Below, in pieces: positions 11,465 through 21,982 of a stretch of 64,000 bases of DNA. Source of the DNA: Bolinopsis microptera. Its lineage: Eukaryota > Ctenophora > Tentaculata > Lobata > Bolinopsidae. The DNA lies in contig NC_087081.1 of NCBI RefSeq assembly GCF_026151205.1, positions 1,849,886 through 1,913,885 of the forward strand. Direction: 5' to 3'. Numbering within the stretch: the stretch's first letter is position 1; the number at the start of each line of letters is the position of its first letter. Under the pieces are notes generated by a model. That model was given only the letters and a program-made list of their open reading frames with translations, was not told the DNA's origin and made no database searches. A program made the translations under genes and the position numbers.

Positions 11465-12117
11465 TGTGCGATAGGTATATTTTAGTTTAAATACATATTA
11501 TTATTTATTATTTAAGAATTGGATTATATTGAAATTTAGAATAACTTTAATCTTAATATGGAATCACGTTCTAATCTTAATGAAGTAATTGCTCAGTAGT
11601 ATTTATATAGTTTATATGTTGTTTGTTGTAAATTATCAGGAGTCATCTTCAGCTCAAATTGTACCGTTTAGATTCCATAGTTTCAGCACCTCAAATCATA
11701 TAAGTTCTCATTTCCCAGCAAATAGTTTCATACCTGTCATTAAGTTCTGTAGACGCATTTCACTTCAACCAATAAGCTTCACTCAATTAATTAGCGATCC
11801 TATCAGGCCTATTTCATTTATTCACGTGACACACCATCCCATTTATAATCTTCCGCTTTAGTTCACCTTGTTGAAAGAGTTTGTCACCATTAGTCTGCTT
11901 ACTCCTAACTCATTCCTCTTTCATGTCACATGACCATTCCTCACAAGTTTTAGATTCACTAGTCATGATATAGTTTTGAAGGTTTAGTTCTGTGGATTAC
12001 CATTTTAATAAGTTTATATTTTTCATTTCTCTACCGCAAAACTCTTTATTTAAAGTCTTTTATTTTGTAAAACCTACCACTAAGTCGAGCAGCTAGGTAC
12101 ACTAAGCGTGTGCTACA
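11465..12117 (+). repeat. 3' LTR (653 bp)
   Basis: Matches the 5' LTR apart from 7 extra bases in the ATT-rich run near 11505. Ends GTGTGCTACA, followed by the target duplication ATTT. Confidence 0.95.
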
Positions 12118-12344
12118 ATTTCATAATTCATATCAAACATTTATATACTCATGCAGCGAGAACAAAATATTTAGTGTCGAAACTAACACAAGCAGTCATA
12201 TTGCCGTGTTGTAAAACGGCCGACCGTTTACTACAAGTTAAGTCAAGTCAAATCAAATCAAAACATAGTTTTAAAAAACGTATACGCTATCTGCAACATT
12301 TGACATCTAGCACAACGTGCACAGTCTGGTTTAGTCAACAATGT

Positions 12345-12440
12345 TACCTGGGAACCTCAGGCTATCATATTCATTAATGAATAGAGATTCGGCGGAATGA
12401 CAGGCTGAGCGCTGCCCAATAATCAACAATGCAGCTCTAA
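12345..12440 (+). repeat. dispersed repeat family Z
   Basis: TTACCTGGGAACCTCAGGCT, then AGATTCGGCGGAATGACAGG and GCTGCCCAATAA. The reverse complement of the same string order lies at 29243-29320, and a fragment is at 5228. Confidence 0.65.
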
Positions 12441-12502
12441 ACGCTGCGGACTTGCTATTATAAAAATTGATGAGCGCTCGATTTGAAATCCCGACGCGCA
12501 TA

Positions 12503-12716
12503 AAAACTGCCACTAACTGCTACTAACTGCCACTAACTGCCACTAACTGCCACTAACTGCTACTGTCGCGCGCAAATGCGTGGGCGCGATTGTAGCAGTT
12601 AGTGGCAGTTAGTGGCAGTTAGTGGCAGTTTGTAGCAGTTAGTGGCAGTTTGTGGCAGTTAGTGGCAGTTTGTGGCAGTTAGTGGCAGTTTGTAGCAGTT
12701 AGTGACAGTTTCTTTG
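12503..12716 (+). repeat. 12-bp minisatellite in inverted arms (hairpin)
   Basis: The left arm repeats CTGCCACTAACT; the right arm repeats its complement, AGTTAGTGGCAG, for longer. They are separated by a GC-rich centre, GTCGCGCGCAAATGCGTGGG. Some units carry TAG for TGG, and TTTG for TTAG in the right arm. The whole can fold into a long imperfect hairpin. Confidence 0.85.
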
Positions 12717-12965
12717 CACTTAGCTCCTCCTGTGTGCGTGACGCGCTTGTTGCTACTGCAAGCGAGAGGGCTCTGGTTAGAGCAACACGTCGACGAACAA
12801 CGAAGCTCGTTGCGACGCGCAATGAGCTGTCAGGCTTGGCCGGACATCGTCCTGGTCCAACAAATTTTGGCGAGCGATTTTGTCCAAAAATTTAATGAGG
12901 GCGCCGACTTCCACTCTGGCTAGGTCTCTTTTTACCCAGCGCGCGTTCCTAATTCAAATTGGGAT

Positions 12966-13376
12966 GAGGTAAAATTGGCTCTTACTAAATCGCTCGCCCA
13001 AAAATTTCACGTGACTTTGGTTTTTTCGGTTTTGCAGCCGTACAAACAACAAAACGGTTGTACAAAACCTTAATCCCAATCCTAACCCTAACCATAACCC
13101 CGAAGCTATCCATAATTTTAACCACAACCCTAACCCTAACCCGAGCCCTAAATAATCGAATTCATGTTTTACTATAGCGCGCCTGTCACGTGACCAAAAC
13201 GGTTTTTTTCCCATAACTCTCCAGGGAAGCATTTTAACCTTACGTCATGGGGTGTGATTCGGAATCAGCGTCCAAAAATACACCGATCTAGATCACTTTC
13301 ATGCCTAAAGGGCCTTTTCACAAGAATTTTCTTAAAATTTGGGCGAGCGATTTAGTAGGAGCGGGTAAAATTAAGT
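12966..13376. repeat. inverted-repeat element containing telomere-like repeats
   Basis: The segment at 12966-13010, with TACTAAATCGCTCGCCCAAA, is inverted at 13335-13376, with GGGCGAGCGATTTAGTAGG. Inside the arms, CACGTGAC motifs are also inverted. The middle (13075-13145) holds degenerate CCCTAA repeats, the animal telomere motif. No coding capacity was seen; the minus-strand GLGLGL ORF here is repeat-derived. Confidence 0.6.
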
Positions 13377-13689
13377 AAAAAGAATCCACTGACTTCCAAT
13401 TCCATGCACTCTGGCCTGGCCAGAGTGCTTTCATAAAACTCAATTACTAGCTTTGCGTTGTAGAATTATATACTTTAATTTCGGATCGAGTGAAGTGAGT
13501 GATACACAATATTTTAATTAAATTCATGCTGATCACAATACAGTACAGGAAGATGGGTAACACGGCTTGCAGTCGTAGCTGCGGCTCCTCGCTGGCGGTA
13601 ATATTTCAATGAATAAGAATTAAGAAAAAGAGAATTTAAGAAAAAGAGAATTTTATTTTCCACTGCAGAATAATCAATACATATAATAT

Positions 13690-13965
13690 ACCTTGAAAGA
13701 AAGTTGAGGTTATACGATGCTCAAGTTGTATCTGTATTGATTTACAACTCAAATAGTTGGAGTCCTAAGAAAGCAACCATGGAGAAAATGGACACACTCC
13801 ATCGTAGACACCTCAGGTCCATTTTAAACATCAAATGGCCTAAAGGTATGATAAGTAACAAAGCATTGTATGAAAGGTGCAAAGTTGAAAAGTTATCCAA
13901 GCGTATTGAACACCAGCGGTGGAAAATGTTTGGACACATTCTCAGGAGTACGGAGAATGTTGTAA
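13690..13965 (+). pseudogene. LINE reverse-transcriptase C-terminal fragment
   Basis: The plus-strand reading includes VVSVLIYNSNSWSPKKATME, MDTLHRRHLRSILNIKWPKG and EHQRWKMFGHILR. This order (L.Y....W...., LHRR.LR.IL.I.WP..., RW..FGH.LR) is the conserved tail after RT in a widespread non-LTR family. EN and RT catalytic parts are absent. The fragment runs straight into Ty3/gypsy RT sequence near 13965, so it is a chimeric junction. It is a different family from the LINE at 30910-36899. Confidence 0.7.
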
Positions 13966-14952
13966 TTTCTTTGAGGCACATCTCCAACTCAAGGATAACT
14001 ATAAATGGGTTCCATCGAGAAGGATTCCGTTCAAGCAGCAGCCGGAAATGGATAGACAGATTAGAGGTCTGCTTAGATCTGGTGTGGTTGAGGAATGCCC
14101 TGACCACTCTAATTTTAATTCTCCCCTTTTCCTGGTGCCATCAGGAGATCGCTCTAGATTAGTTGCGGATCTGAGAATGGTAAATTTAGAGCTTCAGGAT
14201 GATTTGATGGAGCTGCCTAACTTGAACCACATTTTAGACAAAGTGGGCGATAAGAATCTGTATTCGACAGTGGATTTGAGTAAATCTTTTCACCAGGTTC
14301 CGTATACCAAGGAATCCAGGCATGTCACGGCGTTCATGCACAATCAGAAACGGTATCAGTTTGCTAGAATGGTCATGGGCCTGAAATCTAGTTCAGCTAC
14401 GTTTACTAGAATGGTCATGCGATTGATAAACGGTCTGGGTATATCAGATGCGTTAGCATTCTTCATAGATGATTTACTGATATTCACGCGTGATGTAAAG
14501 TCTCACATTCAGATACTGTCAGTACTCTTTGCTCGTCTAAGGTTGGGTAATCTGAAACTAACACCTCGTAAGTGCAGATTTTTACGTGAGGAGGTTGAAT
14601 ATGTCGGTATTACTCTAACTAAGGAAGGAGTCAGGATGAACGACTCTCGCATAGAGCATATTAAGAAGTTAGAACCTCCCTGTAATAGAGCGGAATTGCA
14701 GTCAGTTTTGGGCATGTTAAACTATTCCAAGAAGTTCTGCAAGGGATACTCCGAGATAGCACGTCCCTTTTATGCTTTACTTCGGAAAAATAAGGTGTTT
14801 GAGTGGACTGAAGATTGCCAGAGTGCATTTCAGAGGTTACGTGACATGTTGATATCAAGTCCTGTCCTAGCCTTTCCGGAGGTTAGCGACCCAGAAAATA
14901 GTTATGAGGTGACTCTAGATGGTTCTAAACATGCATTTGGTGGCACAATTTG
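13966..14952 (+). pseudogene. Ty3/gypsy pol, RT and start of RNase H (5'-truncated)
   Basis: The reading begins inside pol, without gag or protease. RT motifs are seen in order: RRIPFKQQPEMDRQI, SRLVADLRMVNLE, LYSTVDLSKSFHQV, MVMGLKSSSATF and the catalytic FIDDLLIF near 14461, then LGMLNYSKKFCKGYSEIARP. RNase H begins with VTLDGSKHAFGG at the 3' end. A TGA at 14953 interrupts the frame inside RNase H; reading resumes in the next frame at 14950, which looks like a one-base deletion. No canonical slippery heptamer was seen. The 5' boundary is the LINE junction. The RT is intact by motif but cannot be expressed in its original context. Confidence 0.85.
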
Positions 14953-17700
14953 ACTCAGTGGATCAAAGGAAGGAGGAGGGTGATTGCATACTTTTCTCGT
15001 AAGGTTCCGGACCACAAGCGGATATGGCCGCAAACTCAGATTGAATTTGAGACTTTATATCAGACTCTGAAACATTTCTCGGTTTACTTACGTGGCGTTA
15101 AAAACTTCACTGTTATCACAGATTGTCTGCCACTCTTAAATATTACGACAATATTTTCAAAGATGTCATCTTCTGTTATCAGGAAGCTTCAGGAGCTTGC
15201 TAACTATACTTTTACTATGAAGCATATCTCGGGGAAGAGTAACCAGATGTGTGATGGACTTAGTCGTTATAAGTATCAGGTTTATGGTAAATCTCGAGAA
15301 AATATTGCGAGCATTGGTCATAGTTCCACTTTCAGTCTTGATGCTGCGTTAGAGGGAGTAAACCGGGTGAGACGTGAGCATTATAGATGTAAACACCCGA
15401 TACTGTTTAAGAGGATGCAAGTACCGGTTAGCAGCGAGACTGTGGTTGATAATGATTGCAGTAATCTGATTGAGGAATCTTGCAATGAGGTGAGTGTTGA
15501 GGACAGTATGATTCCGGGGTTCTTGTTTGATGAAAATAGTGAAGACCCTAGTATTGTGAGCATTGTTCAGATTACGCCTGAAGTTGATAGCCGTCATTGC
15601 AATTGTAATCTTACCCAGGCTGATCCTATTCCTACAGAGGAAGCATCAGTTATAGTGGAAGCAGTGGAAATTGTTTCAACGGTTACTAGTGATGTAAGCT
15701 CACTAGAGAGAGGGGTCAAATTTCTTAATCCTACCCATGAGCAGATTAAACTGAAACAGGCTCAGAAGGATGATGATATTTTAAACCAGGTTTACAGTTG
15801 GGTTACCAAGGGTGAGAAACCTGTTGCCATTCAGACTAGTAAACTGCCTCAGGAACTGTTGAGTTATTGGAAACAGTTTGATCTTATAAGTATCAAGGAC
15901 GGGATACTTAGGAGACGTTGGACTGAAGTGAGGGATCCGGAGGGAAGTAGAGAGTTGATCATAGTCCCCGAATCCTTGCATGAATCTGTCCTGGACATAG
16001 TGCATAACCAGGAGACTGCACATGCTGCAGTAGAAAATTGTCTTGAGGTCTGTAAACGACATTTCTACTGGCCGAAAATGGGTGAATGTTTCAAATTATG
16101 GATCGCAGCATGTTGCAAGTGTGCAGCAAGTAAGCCACCTCAGGCATACAATAAGGCACCTCTCAAACACATATTGTTCCACTCCTTTAACTCAGCAATT
16201 TGTTTCGATCATATAGTTCCTGAGAAGGTTGGTGCTACACCTAGAGGTTACAAGTATATTTTGACTATAACCGATTGTTGGTCAAATTATGTAGTAGCTA
16301 TTCCTACTAAGACCCAGACAGCTAAGGAGAGCGTGTCATTGATTCGAAGGTTTTGGATTGATCGTTTTGGCCAGCCTAGATTCATGATGGCTGATAATCA
16401 TCCGGGTTTTAGAGCCAAGTATTTCGAGACCATAGCTCAAGCACTAGATTGCAAGTACATTCATGGCCAACCGTACGTTTCTCGTAGTACTGGAAGAGTT
16501 GAGAGAGCAAACCGTCGGTTGAATACTGCCCTGAGAACCAGCTTACCACCGGGACGATACCAGGACTGGGATCTTTGGTTATCTAGAGTAGTCTTTGTAC
16601 TTAACTCATTGCGGAATCGGCACACAGGTTATTCTAGCAACAGATTGGTGTTTGGTCGTGAGTTAAACACACCGTTAAGCCTGCTAGCTGAGAATCGTAA
16701 GGATTTCGAGTTAGAGCCTATGAAGGAGAATGAGTTTGATGTTGAAGCGTACGAGCTGTACAAGAATCTCAAGTTTATCACCAGAAGGGTGAGGGTTCAA
16801 GCTGAGCGTGATTTTTGCTATGCACAGAGATATCACGATAAGCACGTTAAGGGACCATTCTTTGAGGAAGGTGAGGAAGCGTTTGTTTTGATAAATTGTC
16901 CAAAGCACAAGTTCGGTCCTCGTTGGGTTGGCCCGTATAAGATCTCTAAGAAGATAAACGATCACTTGTACTGTTTAGATTTGCCTGATGGAGAGAAGAA
17001 GGTGTTCAACATTGGAAAGTTAAACTTAAAGAGATATGTCAGGAACAAGTTTTCTGAGAAGCTAGAGACTAGCTTTACATTGCCTAAAATTGTTAGCAGT
17101 GAAGCTGAGTTAGAGACGGCCTCATCAAGGCGAGATGTAGTCTATTCCGATAGTGATAGTGAAGAGGAGACAGATTTTCAACTGAGAAGAGAACCAGCTG
17201 TAGCAAGGAGAAGAGAGGTTCATCCGAAGAAGTTTCGTCGGGAGAGGGATGGTGCAGCTAGCATTTATAAACAACCTAGCTTAAGTTCCACTCCTAGGGT
17301 TGTAAATAGTCCTGCTCAGCTAGATCTGAATTCCACTAATCCTAGTTTTAGTACTGTAACACCTCTCACACATAGCATTCCCTCAGGCGATAGTGTAGAA
17401 ACAGTTGATAATTCTGCAGAATTCTTCCCTCCAGATAGGGAGAGATCGGCCGCTAGAAGATCATCGAGTCCGGTTGTTGGGGAAGGAACGATGGGTCCTA
17501 ACAGTTCTATGTCATATGATACAGTGGGGCACGACATTGACACAACAGGATCGCTTTCTCCTGTGGATCTAAGAAGACAGAGCCCTCCGAGGGAGGAGCG
17601 CAGATATAACACTAGGAGACCTGAGGAACGGAGACAACCTGATCGTCTAGGATACAACGTTAGACTAGTTACGGATCTTATAAAACTCTTCAACCAGTAG
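14950..17700 (+). pseudogene. Ty3/gypsy pol, RNase H and integrase
   Basis: A long open frame of about 916 codons. It starts in RNase H (RRRVIAYFSRKVPDHKRIWP; later ISGKSNQMCDGLSRY). A spacer of about 200 residues leads to an integrase with an HHCC zinc region (HNQETAH...CCKCAA near 16015-16125). The catalytic core has TITDCWSNY near 16265, ADNHPGF where SDNG/SDQG is usual near 16390, and the Glu in GRVERANRR near 16500. A GPY-like segment (GPRWVGPYKI) follows. The tail of about 200 residues is rich in Ser, Arg and Glu and has no chromodomain that I can see. The frame is open throughout, so decay is limited to the 5' loss and the one RNase H frameshift. Confidence 0.85.
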
Positions 17701-18970
17701 AAGACGAGGAGATGCCCGGATAGGGAAGTACACTTACTTTTGGAATCTAGTTTCAGAACAGTATAGTCTTACTCACTTAGCTAAACTTTCTACTTAGTAC
17801 TTAGCAGTGGAGCCGTACCTTACTTAGGTATAACACGTGTTATCTTTCAGAACATTACTGATAGGGATAATAGGATCTTTACTCTCAACACGACTCGCTC
17901 AGGGCTGCTTTAGTGGCGGAAACGTAGAAACTTTCGAATTTATTTTGACTTCTTTGTTTGCTTGTCAAGGACGTTTTAGAGATTCCGATACATCTCTATC
18001 TAATGATGAAGACTCAACACCAAAGACTCTACAACTTGGTGCAAAAGGGAAGTATTTGAAGGTTTTGGAAAGTTTTGAAAGATTTGTGGAAGTCAATTTC
18101 AGTTTTAACTTTAGAATTTTGAGGATTTAAATTTAATGCACAGGGTTAGGGCCGTTTATTTTTATTTTTGAGACTTGACTTATTTTTAAGTTTTGGACTT
18201 TTGATGCGTGGGAGCATTGAAATTTAAATTTTGAAAAGGGCGATTATTTTATTGTTTTAAAATATTCGAAAAAATTTGTTGGGTAGAGATGTTGTAATAT
18301 GGTATTTAGAGATATCTTTTAGGATATCTTAGTTTTAGTATAACGTTTACGGGACGTAGAATTTAGTATGTGTTTCCGGGTATTATATAATAACCAATGT
18401 TTTTATATGTTCGTATTTGGGAGTTACACATTTTGAGTGTAAGTCGGTTGGCTGGCAGACCTGCTGTCAGACCTACTGTCTGTAACGAGCCGTCCGTTCA
18501 CTTTGAACCTGACTTACAGCCAGGCCTCTGGTTGGTCCTCGCGACCACAGCGTGACTGCTAGTGGAGTGCTCATTGGCGAGACGGCGTGTCACGTGATAC
18601 AAGCAAATGCGTTGTGCCGTCACGCAGTGTGGCGTGACGAAGTTTTGAGAGTATACCCGGAGAGCCGGATGTGAAGAGCTCACTTTTTAGTTGCCCCTTA
18701 ATCACTTTAAGGGATTCGAATTAACGGTAGCCAGTCTTACTGAGCACTACCAGTTGTGATTAGACACGTCGTGTGATCTATAATCACGTTAATCGATTAG
18801 AGCGAACACTTGGAGGTTTTTATCTGTTGACGTTCACTTTGTATTACTTTTCCTTTTAATTAATTATTCATTTTAATATACTCGTTTCATTTCTACCTTA
18901 CGGTACGCCCTGCCGTTCGTGCTTCGTGACTAGAGCTTGACTAGCATACACTAAATACCAAGAAACTCCG
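17701..18970 (+). other. 3' flank of the pol remnant, possible LTR not confirmed
   Basis: Follows the integrase stop. It has no recognised gene, a TATA-like TATTATATAATAA near 18385 and a GC-richer stretch at 18440-18700. It may include the 3' UTR and LTR of the pol element, but there is no second copy in the window to define the ends. Confidence 0.3.
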
Positions 18971-19972
18971 TTTTCTATATGACACCACTTTATGGTTAGA
19001 CGGGTTCCTGCAAGTTCAAATAAAGAGTGGGAGTTAGTAAAAGTAAAATGTTAATGTTGACAACAGGATAGGGCTCCGATATTCTAAGAATAAGAACTAA
19101 GAAGCAACAACTACGGCACAGTTGGGACTTTGGTCTTGGATATTGGATAATAAACTTAAATGAGCCAAATACACTTACTTTGATACTGTAATGAGGTTTA
19201 GCCAGAATGTCAGGGCCTTCGTATATCACGTACAACACCCGAATGATGAAAATATTTTAACACTAGTGTAACCCGGCCTACGGCCGGGATTTCACTGCCG
19301 CAGTTAAAAAAGGTAGGAGTAATTACCCGCTGAGTCAAAATCCGCATTAGGTGACCCAATAGTTTCTTAAACAATAATCTCATAATCAGTTATTTCTTGT
19401 GGATATTTAAGTCATTATTAGCCATGAGGCACCACACTCCATGATCATAAGGTATGAACACCGCGACCGAGTATTACACCTTATCACTCCCGTCTTGAAC
19501 CGCTTTCTATTTTTATTTAAATCGTTATAGAAATTAACCCTTGTTAACTCCGCACCACACCCGCATATTATATTTGAAAACACGCATAACATTGTCGTAT
19601 GAACTCTCTCTCTCATGCAGTCCAAACAGACCCCAAACACTAACAGTCCTCCTCCCCTAATAAGCTTATGGTATTACATTACAGCGAATATTCCGGGCTA
19701 ATCCAATTATGACGCTACTTAAATGCAGCTATCACATATAATACTGTAATGAGAGAGAGAGAGAGAGCAAGCCCCGTAACTCTAGCTGTTCTGCTCAAGC
19801 AATTTTATGTAACATTTGTGGTACAAAACCATCAATTAAACCACTTACCACCGGCCGATTTAAAAAAAAATTTCGTATGGGCTTCATCAGAGTTTTGTCG
19901 GCAGCTATACCGAAAAAACCAGTCCCGTAACTCTTACCGCTTTTTTTGTATAACCGACCGGAAATTACACAC

Positions 19973-19980
<8 letters not shown>
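18971..19980. other. no gene recognised
   Basis: Contains a small GC hairpin (CCCGGCC, TAC, GGCCGGG, near 19272) and a short GA run near 19750. Short ORFs here have no recognisable motif. Confidence 0.5.
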
Positions 19981-20102
<122 letters not shown>

Positions 20103-20329
20103 TCTGGTGTTATTAAGGTGATACCAAAGAGCAAACTACGACTACATTGCATGTTAGAAGGCGTCCGCATTTCTCCACGAAGAGCAGAAACGGCAGCTGC
20201 AAGATTGAAACTAATATATCAAACTATCAAACTGTGACACGTATAAAACCAGTCGATTATCATTGCTCAATTAACAGCTGTTAGTGAACTTGAAGCATTT
20301 GTGAATTGACGAAATTGCCATCTGATTAA

Positions 20330-21255
20330 GGGGGGGGGGGGGGGGGGGGGGGGTTCACCCTGATTTTTTTGTGAAACTTGTTTCGAGATAGCAGTTGACC
20401 AACAAACTAGGACCGGTGACCGAACTTTTGAGGGGGTCCCGGACCCGAACCGCCAAACGGTGCCCGCGGGGCAGCCACGCCCATATTTGGTCCAAATTAG
20501 GCCTAATTTAGCCAAATACCCTGAACATGCCCAAAATCCAGATTTTAGGTGCTCTACTTGTAGCTAGTAATTTTTAATCCAAAATTTGCCAGGCATTTTT
20601 CAGAATTTGGCCGCCAAATTTTTTTAAAGGCCTAACTCAGAATTCTAATACAAAACTTAAGGTCGAAATGCGATTCTACGTTGATTCTGAAAATTTCATG
20701 TAAAAATATTGAAACCCTATTGAGTTCTATTGTTTTGAGCGAAATCAGTTTTGCAAATATCGCGAACTGAGATATTTTTTGCGATTATTTGAACACAGAA
20801 TCCACAGTTAGTTAGATACTGAGCTGAGAATCATAGAGAATATGTAGTATAGGCTTACCTTTCATATAAAGTTGGTTTCATTCAAAAATATTGATATTTG
20901 ACCAATTTATGGGCCAAAATCGATCAAATTTGGTGCGTATGCCCAAATATGGTCATATGGTTTTTGGCTCATAACTCGATCATTTTTTGTCCAATCTTGA
21001 TGAAAATTCATATACGAGTTCAAGGGACCACTAGTTACAAGTAGAGCACTCTGGTTTTTGGGCATGTTCAGGGTATTTGGCTAAATTGGGCCTAATTTGG
21101 ACCAAATATGGGCGTGGCTGCCCCGCGGGAACCGTTTTGCGGTTCGGGTCCGGGACCCCGTCAAAAGTTCGGTCACTGGTCGTAGTTTGTTGGTCAACTG
21201 CTATCTCGAAACCAAGTTTCACAAAAAATATCAGGGTGAACCCCCCCCCCCCCCC
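20330..21255. mobile_element. G-tract foldback element, copy 1 (internally deleted left arm)
   Basis: Starts with 24 G after TTAA (20326-20329) and ends with 15 C. Just inside both ends are inverted copies of a TTTTTTTGTGAAACTTG...CGAGATAGC segment. The left arm stops near 20566 and jumps into the centre; the right arm is nearly full length. It matches the copy at 33087-34448 in both arms and centre. The base string after the C tract is ATAC rather than TTAA, so the 3' target duplication is lost or mutated. There is no coding sequence; ORFs in the arms are incidental. Confidence 0.8.
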
Positions 21256-21982
21256 ATACCAATGCGCGCACCTTGAGAAGTTGAGATACATCAGTAAAGC
21301 CTGGGGATTGGGGAAGTGATGGCTGATGCAGATGAAAGTTAGTAATAATCCAAGCTGATAGATTACTGACTTACTATAATTACTGTCAAAACATTGATAA
21401 TCCTTTAAAAATGTCCGTTCAATTTGGCTCATTTTATAATTATGTACATTGCAATAGAATTAAAAAACATTATTGGATATCGTTTGCAACTTTTTTGAGC
21501 ATTTTTACGCGATCAAACATGATAACATGGATGGAGATGAAGATATATACAAATTACCAAGGATTTGGCGTCACACCACAAAAACGATATCTTTCTAAGT
21601 TTTCTTTTACAAAATTTAGGAATTTGGGAATTAAATATATTTGAATCGACAAATTTATCTCAAAATATCGTGACACTTTCATACACGAGAGGAAACATAA
21701 TGGTTGTGCTGAGTGGGTCAATGAAGCTGGAGTAATAATATGTTCCCGTAAACGTCTGCAGTCGTGGACCTTATCTTGCAGTTTTGTGATTTCTTCCATC
21801 TGTAATAAACTATTTTATGTTATTGTAAAAGGTTGAGGGAAAGCCACGAAGTTACAACACTGATCAATAAGCATGGGAAAAAGTTGTATGCGCCTGAGAT
21901 GAGAAGTACGTACCGTTTCCGGCTTAAAGTACGTAATACGGTACAAGGTTTTTTATCAGTACGTACCGTACAACCACTTTAA

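Larger units (their letters stand above)
6275..12117 (+). mobile_element. complete Ty3/gypsy-type LTR retrotransposon carrying only gag and protease
   Basis: The element runs TG...CA and is flanked by ATTT at 6271-6274 and 12118-12121, a 4-bp target duplication. It has two LTRs, a primer-binding site directly after the 5' LTR, one 757-codon gag-protease ORF, about 2 kb without coding sequence, and a polypurine tract directly before the 3' LTR. No reverse transcriptase, RNase H or integrase is present, so it is non-autonomous for replication. The LTRs differ by one 7-base indel and otherwise look identical by eye, so the insertion is young. Ty3/gypsy assignment rests on the retroviral-type protease, CCHC knuckles and 4-bp duplication; it is likely but not proven without RT. 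Confidence 0.9.

Noticed and set aside
13919-14162. ATG at 13919 as a real start for the RT ORF
   Set aside because: The ATG lies in LINE-derived sequence out of frame with the LINE reading; the RT frame simply continues into it by chance.
19407-19640. 77-residue minus-strand ORF with several Cys
   Set aside because: No family pattern or splice support recognised.
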